Source of the DNA: Stieleria maiorica
Lineage (GTDB): Bacteria; Planctomycetota; Planctomycetia; Pirellulales; Pirellulaceae
Direction: 5' to 3'
DNA: 64,000 bases
NCBI RefSeq assembly: GCF_008035925.1
Contig: NZ_CP036264.1
Location: forward strand, 2,143,409-2,207,408
This document shows, piece by piece, positions 16,666 through 24,557 of the stretch (positions are counted from its first letter, which is position 1; the number at the start of each line of letters is the position of its first letter). The notes beneath the pieces were generated by a model. The model worked only from the letters and a program-made list of their open reading frames with translations, did no database searches and was not told the origin of the DNA. Made by a program: the position numbers and the translations under genes.

Positions 16666-19179
16666 CTAGGCGTTGGAATCGGTCGGTTGGGCGGTGCGCA
16701 GGTGGGGTTTAGCGAGCGTGGCCGCGGCGTCGGAGCTGACTTTGTCGACGCGTCCCAGGTGCTTCGTTCCGGTGACGACGTAGGTGTCTTGGGCGTTGAC
16801 TTCACGCTGATACCGACGCCGATAGCGATCGCCGTAACCATAACCGATCGATTGGTAGCTTCCGCTGGCGCTGCTCTGGTAGGAGGCGGTGGAGTGGGTC
16901 GCGGTGAATTTGTTGATGACCACACCCATCACTCGCGAACCGGACCAACGCAGCATCGCGGCGGCTTCTTTCGCGTTGGGGCGACAGCGACGTCGGATTC
17001 GGATGACCAGCAGGGCGGCGTCGACGTAGGTGGTCACGATCGCGGGATCGCTGACCATCAACAGCGGCGGGGTATCGACGATGATAAAGTCGTAGTTTTC
17101 CCGAGCCCACTGAAAGACGTCGGCCAGTTCGGCCAGCGTCAGCGCTTCGGCGGGATTGGCCGGCAGCGGTCCGCAGGGCAGGATGTCGAGGTTCTCGATC
17201 GGGGTTTGGTGAACCGCCCTGCCGGCCGGCAATTCTCCGTTCAGCACGTTCGCCAATCCGACGTTGGTATCCAGATTGAAACGCAGCGACAACCTTGGGC
17301 TTCGCAGGTCCAAGTCGATCAGCAGGGTGCGTTTGCCGGATTGGGCGATGGAGCAACCGACGTTGGCCGCCAGCGTGCTTTTTCCGTCCCCCGGCAAGGG
17401 GCTGGTGATCTGAAAAACCTTGCTGTCGTTTTGTCGCCGGTCCAGCAACATCGCGGTCCGAACCGCACGGACGGCTTCGGCAGCCGGGGAGTGTGGTCGA
17501 TGGATCACGGCGAGCTTCGAATCGAGTTGCTCGATCGAGCCGGTCGGCCCTGGTCCTCGTTTCGGGGCGCGTGCGGCGTCGACGGGAATGTGCGTCAGCA
17601 CGGGCGATTGCAACTCACGCTCGATCGCATCGGCGCTGCGAAAGGTTTTGGCAGTGGTTTCAAACAGCAGCGCGAGCAACCCGCTCAGCCCCAGCCCCAG
17701 CATCGCGAACACGGCCAAGTCTTTCTTCAGATCTGGCCCCGTCGGATGCGCTTTGCCGGTCGCCAACAGCGGTTGGACCAGGATTCCGCCATTGATGTCG
17801 ATCAATTCCAATGCGGCAAGTTGCTGTTCCAATTGGATCAACATGCCTTGAATACTGGCGATCCGCCGGCGGAAGGAGGCATCGGTGTCTTCAAACTTCT
17901 TCAGCTCGTCGGCGGCTTGTTTTTCGACGCTGATCTTTTGATCGATAACGCCCAGGTCTTCGTTGGCCACGCGTAACCGTTCACTCAAACCGCGAATGTA
18001 GGCGTCGACCGCTTCACCGGCTCGTGCCAATTGCGCCTTTTGGAATCCTTCCCCACCGGCAATCCGCTGACCCTGATCGCTAAGCTCTTTGCGACGTCGA
18101 TCGACCTGGCCGATCAATTCGTTCAGTTTGCTTTGCGAACTTTCGATCTGCATCACAATCGATTTGACTTCCGGGTGCGATCGCCCGTAGGCCAGTTCCA
18201 ATTGCTCCCGCTGAATCTCCAACGGAATCAGCTTCTTTTCCACTTCGATTTTCTGCAGTTCTAAATCATCGGTCGTCAGATCGGCCGTCGATTCTCCCTT
18301 GAGCATCAAACGCGAGTCTTCGAAAACATCGCTCAGCTGTCCGATGATCAGCGCAACCATCAACGGGTTCTTGTGGCGGCGTTTCATACTCTCGGCGAAT
18401 CGTAACTCGCAATCCAATTCCCGCTGCTTTTGTTCCAGCTCGTCGCGGAACGCCTGCAGTTGGAATTGGCGTTGCCGATGCGGATTGACGACTTGCCCAT
18501 CAGGATCCCATTCCAGCGGCGCGCCTTCGCGGAACACTTTGTAGGATTCCTCCAATTCGGCTTGCTGCGGCAACAGCTTTTCCTGGGCGCTACTGACGAG
18601 TTGCTCGAATTCGTTGACTCGCTGTTCGCGCTCTTCCTGGAAATGATCTCCGATCGCATCGCAAACGGCGTTGACGGCGGCGACACAGACTTGCGGATCG
18701 TTCCCGTCAAAGTGGAGAGCCGCGATCATGCGGTCGCGTGAATCCTTTAAATCGGTCATCGTTTGGAATCGAATCCCGCCCCGCACCAACGCGACAAATT
18801 GGTCGTCGCTCAGATCACGAAGCTTGGGGATCGAGCGGAGTTGGTCGTCCAGTTCAACGCGTCCGGAAATCGCGTCCGAACTGATCAGCGACTGCATCAA
18901 GTTTCCGCTGGGAATCCCGCCGCGAACGACACCGGTTGCGGTATCGAGCGTGAGTGGCGTGTCACTTTTGAGCATCAACTTTGTCGTCGCACGATAGGTC
19001 GTCGGCTTCTGACAATTGACCCAATACCCGAGCAGCGTCCCGAGCGGCAGCAGAATGCCGATCAGCCACTTGTAACGCCACAGAACCGTCGCAATCGTTT
19101 CTCCCTGCGGTAACTCGACATCCTGGTCCATCAATCGGCCGGCGTGAGAATGGAGGTGCGGCGTCGAATGATCCAGCAT
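16666..19179 (-). CDS. Wzc-type polysaccharide co-polymerase / bacterial tyrosine kinase
   Basis: An 837-residue inner-membrane protein. Layout: Wzz-like N-terminus with membrane span (YKWLIGILLPLGTLLGYWV, about 34-52), long coiled-coil periplasmic region (about 170-440), second span (FAMLGLGLSGLLALLFET, about 490), then a CpsD/CapB-like kinase with Walker A PLPGDGKSTLAAN, Walker A' LLIDLDLRSPR and Walker B IIVDTPPLL. The tail holds clustered tyrosines (YQSSASGSYQSIGYGYGD), the usual autophosphorylation site. Such proteins control chain length and export of exopolysaccharide. The gene stands apart from other polysaccharide genes; the flippase-like gene is 4 kb away. Confidence 0.9.
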   Translation of the reverse strand: MLDHSTPHLHSHAGRLMDQDVELPQGETIATVLWRYKWLIGILLPLGTLLGYWVNCQKPTTYRATTKLMLKSDTPLTLDTATGVVRGGIPSGNLMQSLISSDAISGRVELDDQLRSIPKLRDLSDDQFVALVRGGIRFQTMTDLKDSRDRMIAALHFDGNDPQVCVAAVNAVCDAIGDHFQEEREQRVNEFEQLVSSAQEKLLPQQAELEESYKVFREGAPLEWDPDGQVVNPHRQRQFQLQAFRDELEQKQRELDCELRFAESMKRRHKNPLMVALIIGQLSDVFEDSRLMLKGESTADLTTDDLELQKIEVEKKLIPLEIQREQLELAYGRSHPEVKSIVMQIESSQSKLNELIGQVDRRRKELSDQGQRIAGGEGFQKAQLARAGEAVDAYIRGLSERLRVANEDLGVIDQKISVEKQAADELKKFEDTDASFRRRIASIQGMLIQLEQQLAALELIDINGGILVQPLLATGKAHPTGPDLKKDLAVFAMLGLGLSGLLALLFETTAKTFRSADAIERELQSPVLTHIPVDAARAPKRGPGPTGSIEQLDSKLAVIHRPHSPAAEAVRAVRTAMLLDRRQNDSKVFQITSPLPGDGKSTLAANVGCSIAQSGKRTLLIDLDLRSPRLSLRFNLDTNVGLANVLNGELPAGRAVHQTPIENLDILPCGPLPANPAEALTLAELADVFQWARENYDFIIVDTPPLLMVSDPAIVTTYVDAALLVIRIRRRCRPNAKEAAAMLRWSGSRVMGVVINKFTATHSTASYQSSASGSYQSIGYGYGDRYRRRYQREVNAQDTYVVTGTKHLGRVDKVSSDAAATLAKPHLRTAQPTDSNA

Positions 19180-19581
19180 CGGTGAGTGTGAGGTGGGCGA
19201 GAGAACGGCGGGAGGATCGCAAGGGTGTTTTCCTGGTTCACTCTAGGGCAGGATTCGTCAAAACGACGACGATCCCGGCCGCACACGCCTGTCCGATTAC
19301 CCTCACCCGAATCAGGACGCGCAGTTTTGGGAACCTCCTTCCAGGGAGGGTCGCGGAGGAGTCTACGCTCGACGCGGGGAGGGTTCGCCGTGGCTCGGAT
19401 TGACGCAAACACCACGAATCGACCCTCCCCTCGCTGCGCTCGACCCTCCCTTCCAGGAGAGTGATTTCCAAAAACCACACGACTTCAAAGAGGGAGGGTG
19501 TCTTCACTTGCATGATGGCTTCAGGTCAGAACGTGGCGTCTATGGATTCGAGCGAAGCGAACGAAGAATCCGCCGGCTTGC
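19180..19581. other. Intergenic region with repeat
   Basis: 402 nt upstream of the kinase gene, between it and the end of the TPR lipoprotein gene. It contains the CCCTCCC-rich repeat at 19343-19451. No gene is evident, and no promoter was recognised. Confidence 0.4.
19343..19451. repeat. Imperfect inverted repeat rich in GGGAGGGTCG
   Basis: AGGGAGGGTCG at 19343-19353 is the exact reverse complement of CGACCCTCCCT at 19441-19451; a further CGACCCTCCC copy begins at 19420. Both ends are bordered by a CTTCCAG or TTCCAGG element. The layout is like a small dispersed palindromic repeat. Confidence 0.55.
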
Positions 19582-21003
19582 TCAATCGAACGCATCCAGA
19601 TCGACGCCACAGAGGACGAATCGACGCGACGCTTGAGCTCGATTTGATCGCAGTAATTTCGCGCGTTCGGTCGCGACTTCATTGAGCAACTGTTGCGGTT
19701 GCGACTCGGACCGCGCGGACGTTTCGACGGAGTAGGCGAGTTGAATCCCGCGCCATGCAAGTGACTCCAGTGGGCGATGTAATTGATCCAACAATTCGAT
19801 CAGCTTCGAAAATGCGGCGTCATCGCGTGTCTCTTGGGCTGCCATCCGGGCGCCGATTGCGACCGTTTGCTCGATTAAATCTGCCCGATGGGCGGTCGCC
19901 TCGGACTCTGCCCCCGTTTCACGCAACGATCGGCTCATCATCCGATACGCTGGGGCGTCGGTCGGGTCACGGAGTACACATTCGGCGAAACAGCGGACGG
20001 CGGTGACGTGATCGCCCTGCTCCGCCGCCGCGGCCCCCTTGGCCAACCAGGCGTCCGCGTACCGATCGCTGGATCCGGTCTGCTCGGATCGCCATGTCTG
20101 AAGCGCCGCGTGATCCTCCAATTGGACATAGATGCGGCCCAGCAATGCGTCTTCCTCCTCGCTGCGTTCCCGGACCGCTTCCAAACGAGTTCGAGCCGCG
20201 GCAAGGTCGCCGCGGGCGACATCCACCCGGGCCTGGCCCAACGTCCCGATCGGGTCGAACACCTCATCCGTGACATCGCCGGCCAACGGATGTGAAATTC
20301 GCAGCAAGGCCCGTAGTTCATCTTCCATGATGTCACCGATGGAACAGAGCACACTCAAGTACTCGGCCGCTTCGCTGCGCCGGCCTTGCCGCAATAGCAG
20401 CTGCGACAAATTGCGGTGCACCAGTGCGGCATCGGGGACTTGCTGCAACAATTCACGGTAGCGTTGTTCGGCCTGATCGAATTGCCCAAACCGCACCATC
20501 CACTCGGCCGTCTGCCCCAACACCGGCAACCGAACTTCGGGTGTCGTGACCGCAAGTTCGTCCAACATTTGGATGGCTTCTGGGAACCGCTTTCGATCCC
20601 CGAACACCATCGCCATCAAAAACACCACCTGCGGATCATCGGGAGCGATCCTGTATGCTTGCCGTGCCAATTGATAGGCCACCTCATCCTGGCCCGATTG
20701 CAGTGCCGACATCGCATCGGCGTGCAACGCAGCCGGATCCGGTGCCGGAGTGGCGGCCGCGGCGGGTGAAATTTCCGACGCGGGCGAAGGTTTGGCGGCG
20801 GGCGGGAGACCTGCGGCGGCCGGATCAGGGGTGGATGTCACCGGTGCAGGCCGGTTGGGTTCTGACGGCGTCTGATCTCTTTGACACCCCACCGAAACGA
20901 TGGCCGCAAGAAACAGGCACGCCGAAACAAACCTCCGAGCAGGGTGTCGCTGAATCAATCGATGGTTCCTCGGGAGCGGGAGGCTTGTTTGGCGGCGGAC
21001 CAT
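19582..21003 (-). CDS. TPR-repeat lipoprotein
   Basis: A 473-residue protein with a lipoprotein signal (SACLFLAAIVSVGC, lipid Cys at about residue 40), a Pro/Ala-rich linker (about 45-90) and then helical repeats of TPR type, such as VAYQLARQAYRIAPDDPQVV, QFDQAEQRYRELLQQVPDAA and AVRCFAECVLRDPTDAPAYR. TPRs are protein-binding scaffolds. The N-terminal head before the hydrophobic segment is long, so the true start may lie downstream of the ATG at 21003. It is divergent from the multihaem cytochrome at 21159 with 155 nt between them, so the two may be co-regulated and act together in the periplasm. Confidence 0.82.
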   Translation of the reverse strand: MVRRQTSLPLPRNHRLIQRHPARRFVSACLFLAAIVSVGCQRDQTPSEPNRPAPVTSTPDPAAAGLPPAAKPSPASEISPAAAATPAPDPAALHADAMSALQSGQDEVAYQLARQAYRIAPDDPQVVFLMAMVFGDRKRFPEAIQMLDELAVTTPEVRLPVLGQTAEWMVRFGQFDQAEQRYRELLQQVPDAALVHRNLSQLLLRQGRRSEAAEYLSVLCSIGDIMEDELRALLRISHPLAGDVTDEVFDPIGTLGQARVDVARGDLAAARTRLEAVRERSEEEDALLGRIYVQLEDHAALQTWRSEQTGSSDRYADAWLAKGAAAAEQGDHVTAVRCFAECVLRDPTDAPAYRMMSRSLRETGAESEATAHRADLIEQTVAIGARMAAQETRDDAAFSKLIELLDQLHRPLESLAWRGIQLAYSVETSARSESQPQQLLNEVATERAKLLRSNRAQASRRFVLCGVDLDAFD

Positions 21004-21158
21004 TGATTGTCGGTCGAATCGCCGCGCGGCACAATTGGGATGTTCGGCGCTTCATCGGTCGGATTGAACCCGATCACGGGGTGCAGCTTAGTGATGGCGT
21101 CCGGAGTCTGGCGCGAACGGGTACAATGGATGGGATTGTCTTCCAAGGAGTGAAACGG

Positions 21159-22313
21159 GTGAATCGTGTCTTGATCCTGCCGATCGCGGGCGTCTGCTTG
21201 ATCTTGATCGGTCTGGCGGCGTTTCGCGGCAAACCTGACGTGACCAACATCGCTGACGATCAACGGCGCGCCTCGGATCGCCGCGTCACCGATCGGTTGT
21301 CGCACAACTCGGTGGCCGACGGGGGCGCCGCCGAACCGGTCTTGGTCGGACGCAACGTTTGTCGCGAATGTCATGCCGAAAACTTCGCGTTGCATGCCCA
21401 GCATGGTCACGCCTCGACCTTTCATCGGGTCTCCGAAACCGACCTCGCGGACACGTTCGGTGGCCGGTCGTTTGACGCGGGGGAGTCGTTCGGGACCTAC
21501 CATTACCACGCCGATGACCAAGGGCGTCTGTTCGTGTCGATGCCGGAACGATTCGACCAGGAGCGATTCCCGCTGATGTATGCGTTGGGTTCGGGGCACA
21601 ACGCCCAAACCTTGATGACGCTGACCACGTCGGTCGACGGTCAAACCGAAGGCATCGAACACCGTGTCAGTTGCTATGCAGGAGAACGGCTTGGGCTGAC
21701 GCCGGGACATGCCAACAAGACGCCGCGCGATGCATTGGAGTATTTCGGTGACTCGTCACGAGGCCAGCCGCTACAACGCTGCATTTACTGCCACACGACG
21801 AGTGCAAAAATCGTCGATGAATCGATCGTCGACTTGGTTTCCAACGTCAACTGCGAGAAGTGCCACGGGCCTGGAAGCGAACATGTCCGTGCAGCCCGAG
21901 AATCATCGACACCGCCGCCGTATTCGGTCGGGCGATCGACCTGGGACGCCGAATCCGAGCTGCAACTTTGCGGTGATTGCCACCGATTGCCGCGCAGCGT
22001 CAGCGAAAAACAGATCCGGGATTACCCCCAGCTTTTGGCACGATTTCAACCGATCGGAATGGTGCGAAGCGCCTGCTATTTAGAATCAAAGCGCGAATTA
22101 AGGTGCACGACGTGCCACAACCCGCACCGATCGATCCACACGGTCGACCGCTCACAGCACGAGCAAACGTGCGTCAACTGTCACCGGCACGATTCAGCCG
22201 GGCATGTCGTTTGTCCCGTGTCACCGGAAACCGGATGTGTCGATTGTCACATGCCGGCGGTCGAGTTGGATCAGGGATTGACCTTCCACGACCATTGGAT
22301 TCGAGTCCACTAG
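21159..22313 (+). CDS. Membrane-anchored multihaem cytochrome c (seven CxxCH)
   Basis: A 384-residue protein with one N-terminal membrane span (VLILPIAGVCLILIGLAAF) and seven haem-c motifs: CRECH, CIYCH, CEKCH, CGDCH, CTTCH, CVNCH and CVDCH. Their arrangement resembles the cytochrome c554 family of periplasmic electron-transfer proteins. GTG at 21159 is chosen as start because AAGGAG at 21146-21151 is 7 nt upstream; GTG 21150 and ATG 21126 are also in frame. The neighbouring divergent gene is a TPR lipoprotein, a pairing seen with multihaem cytochromes. Electron donor and acceptor are unknown. Confidence 0.87.
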   Translation: MNRVLILPIAGVCLILIGLAAFRGKPDVTNIADDQRRASDRRVTDRLSHNSVADGGAAEPVLVGRNVCRECHAENFALHAQHGHASTFHRVSETDLADTFGGRSFDAGESFGTYHYHADDQGRLFVSMPERFDQERFPLMYALGSGHNAQTLMTLTTSVDGQTEGIEHRVSCYAGERLGLTPGHANKTPRDALEYFGDSSRGQPLQRCIYCHTTSAKIVDESIVDLVSNVNCEKCHGPGSEHVRAARESSTPPPYSVGRSTWDAESELQLCGDCHRLPRSVSEKQIRDYPQLLARFQPIGMVRSACYLESKRELRCTTCHNPHRSIHTVDRSQHEQTCVNCHRHDSAGHVVCPVSPETGCVDCHMPAVELDQGLTFHDHWIRVH

Positions 22314-22316
22314 GGG

Positions 22317-22376
22317 CTCGCTGCGAAGCAGCGAGAGTGTGCGGCTAAAGCCTGGACACCAGCGTGAGCTGGTGTC
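22317..22376. repeat. Two adjacent perfect hairpins after the cytochrome gene
   Basis: CTCGCTGC/GCAGCGAG (8-bp stem, loop GAA, 22317-22335) and GACACCAGC/GCTGGTGTC (9-bp stem, loop GTGA, 22355-22376). They start 4 nt after the cytochrome stop and lie between convergent genes, so they could serve as a bidirectional transcription barrier. The second motif looks like a common planctomycete intergenic palindrome. Confidence 0.6.
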
Positions 22377-22406
22377 CCACCCGTCGTCCAATCAACCGAA
22401 ACCGTT

Positions 22407-23672
22407 TTACTGGTTCAGTTGCTCTTGGATCGTTTCGTTCGAAGCTTTGGTTCCCAAGGCGCCCCACAGACCGTAGGGGCTGACTTGACCAGGCGTTCGC
22501 GGTCCACCGCCAGCGTTGCGTCGAACGGCACCGGCGCGGGAATCACCGGCTTCCACCGAATCGGTCATGAAGACGACCGCACCATCGGTCATCAACACGT
22601 GCGCTCCGCCTTGGTGGTTGCTGCTCGGCGGCATCGTGCCGGGGCCGTCGATCCATTGACCGACGCAAACTTCTCGGTTGGGCGGCAGGACCGTGAACAT
22701 CTGCGTGCAGTGGGCTCGGAAATTCGCCCAGTTGGCACCACGGGCTTCGTGGTTGTTTTGGCTGAGCACTTCGGGGTTGGTGCAATCCGGGCCGCCGTTA
22801 CACCAGAATCGTGGGCGATTCGGATCGATTTCGTTGTTGTCCGCACACAACGACGGGTTGTTGTTGACCTGGTTACCGCCACGACGGTTCCAAGAGGCTG
22901 CGGTACGGATGTCGCGATCCCCCAAGTCCGTTTTGATTTCGCCCATCGCGATGGTGTTGGACAGCCCGTCCAGGATGTCACGGAACTTCGCTGCCCGGCG
23001 GATCATGAACGCACCGCGGCTGACCGAATTGTAGTTCTGGACGCCGCCCGAACCATTGGGCGTCAGGTCGCCACGCTTCAAGGCGTGGTGCCAAGGGCTC
23101 GGCGAGTCGCCCATGCAGACCGCGTAGTTGGTTCGTCCCAGTGCGGGCAATCCTGTGCCCGGGTCACTCGGGCAACGCAGCGTCGGAATTTCCGTCGCCC
23201 AGGGAATGTATCCCGGGTTTCTGGCGTAATTCCGTGGGTTCGGCCCCATCGCCGGCCAACGCGGCGGTCCGGTCAAACCGGTCGTCGCGGGAGGTGCGGC
23301 GCCGGTCACCGTCTTGGTGCTGGGGTTGGACACTTCCGCCCATATCCCTTGCTGTTCGAAAAATGATGTCAGCGGAACGAGCGCGCTCAAGCACTCGTGA
23401 TTTGCGTCGTCGCCGCGCTGCCACCAGCGATTGTTCTGCAACCCGATTCCGGTTCCGCCACCCTGGACGGGCAACTGCTTGAACGCCGAGTGGTAGTTGT
23501 GAACCGCGATCCCGATCTGCTTGAAATTGTTACTGCAGCTCATTCGACGAGCCGCTTCGCGGGCTGCTTGCACGGCCGGCAACAGCAAGCCCACCAGAAT
23601 GCCAATGATTGCAATTACGACCAGGAGCTCGACCAGGGTGAACCCTGCGCTCCTCTTTATCCGTTGGTGCAT
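22407..23672 (-). CDS. DUF1559 protein with type IV pilin-like N-terminus
   Basis: A 421-residue exported protein. The ATG at 23672 gives [20 protein letters not shown], a prepilin peptidase site (G-FTLVE) followed by the hydrophobic stretch of type II secretion pseudopilins. The rest has DUF1559 blocks, such as [35 protein letters not shown], and a C-terminal H-X9-DG signature ([20 protein letters not shown]). DUF1559 proteins are a large planctomycete family of unknown role, probably surface or secretion-associated. A small lipoprotein of the kind usually paired with it lies 380 nt upstream on the same strand. An open frame continues to 23783 but lacks the pilin start. Confidence 0.92.
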   Translation of the reverse strand: MHQRIKRSAGFTLVELLVVIAIIGILVGLLLPAVQAAREAARRMSCSNNFKQIGIAVHNYHSAFKQLPVQGGGTGIGLQNNRWWQRGDDANHECLSALVPLTSFFEQQGIWAEVSNPSTKTVTGAAPPATTGLTGPPRWPAMGPNPRNYARNPGYIPWATEIPTLRCPSDPGTGLPALGRTNYAVCMGDSPSPWHHALKRGDLTPNGSGGVQNYNSVSRGAFMIRRAAKFRDILDGLSNTIAMGEIKTDLGDRDIRTAASWNRRGGNQVNNNPSLCADNNEIDPNRPRFWCNGGPDCTNPEVLSQNNHEARGANWANFRAHCTQMFTVLPPNREVCVGQWIDGPGTMPPSSNHQGGAHVLMTDGAVVFMTDSVEAGDSRAGAVRRNAGGGPRTPGQVSPYGLWGALGTKASNETIQEQLNQ

Positions 23673-24053
23673 AGAAAGAACCTGAAAATAGGGGGATGAG
23701 GAATGCCAATGGTGGCAGTCTATCAGAATTTCATCCGCCCTTAGAAAAAAATGAAGTTTTTTTTCGAAACCTGCCCCCCGCATTGGGTGTTGGCTCGGTC
23801 CGCCGTGGTCAGAGCGACTCAGACGGGCATCGCGGCCGGCATCGCCGCGAAAAAAGTTCCGGGATGACGTCGTGCAGTTTCATCGCTCGTCCCCGGGTTC
23901 CGCGCCCGGGAGCACGCGGTGTGTGTGGCGGGAGCCACGCCGGCATTGCGTTCCAAGGCGGAGCCTTGGAACGAGGCGGGGAGGGGGCGCGACGCGCGGG
24001 GGCAGGGACGCGCGTGGGCGCGCGCGACACGAGGGGCAACGCGTCGGCGGATG
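23673..24053. other. Intergenic region with GC-rich palindromes
   Basis: 381 nt between the small lipoprotein gene and the DUF1559 gene. It contains the perfect hairpin at 23949-23973 and a CCCGGG/CCCGGG pair near 23890-23910, in a very GC-rich stretch (about 23880-24050). The AT-rich part near 23740-23765 could hold the DUF1559 promoter. Confidence 0.45.
23949..23973. repeat. Perfect 11-bp hairpin (CGTTCCAAGGC)
   Basis: CGTTCCAAGGC at 23949-23959 and GCCTTGGAACG at 23963-23973 with a GGA loop. It may also terminate the small lipoprotein gene whose stop is at 24054, but there is no T-run. The motif resembles a dispersed planctomycete palindrome. Confidence 0.65.
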
Positions 24054-24236
24054 TCACTGCATCGATTCTTCCATCGCTTTGTCGTATTCTTCGTCCGTCA
24101 TTCCCGCCGACGCGTCGTCTTCTTGTTCCACGGCAGGAGCTTCGATGACCTGTGTTTCGCCGCTACCACTGCACCCGGTCAGGGACAGGGGCGAAACGCA
24201 CAAAGCGACCACGAACAACCAAGCAAACTTTTTCAT
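24054..24236 (-). CDS. Small lipoprotein of the DUF1559-associated type
   Basis: A 60-residue protein. The ATG at 24236 gives MKKFAWLFVVALCVSPLSLTGC, with the lipobox LTGC, then a short acidic tail ending DEEYDKAMEESMQ. Small lipoproteins with Cys-Gly-rich starts and EExY/EESM endings commonly sit beside DUF1559 genes in planctomycetes; here one follows downstream. An upstream ATG at 24287 would add 17 residues without signal character. Function unknown. Confidence 0.72.
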   Translation of the reverse strand: MKKFAWLFVVALCVSPLSLTGCSGSGETQVIEAPAVEQEDDASAGMTDEEYDKAMEESMQ

Positions 24237-24557
24237 CTGTAAGACCTTTAGAAATGAAGCCAATCGGGGGCATGCGGAGCATTGCATCGAAGGCAGACTC
24301 CGACGTTTGCATCAGCACGGTTTCAATTAACGTAACCCACTTCAGTGCTTAACGCGAGCATCAGACCAGCCCGATGGGGCCTTGCAGGATTCGATCGCAC
24401 TTGCGGTCTGTGATGGCAGGCCCGACGGTGTAACATATTCGACTCGGCGAAACGTCTCGATTTCGCCTCCCGCCTGGTGGCCGAGAGGCCATTGCCCCCA
24501 ACACGTCATGACCTTCACCTCATGAATCGTTCTCCATTGCATTCTGCGAACCCCGAA
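24237..24557. other. Intergenic region between divergent genes
   Basis: 321 nt between the small lipoprotein and the plus-strand haem-domain gene. I see no repeat and no convincing promoter element. Confidence 0.35.
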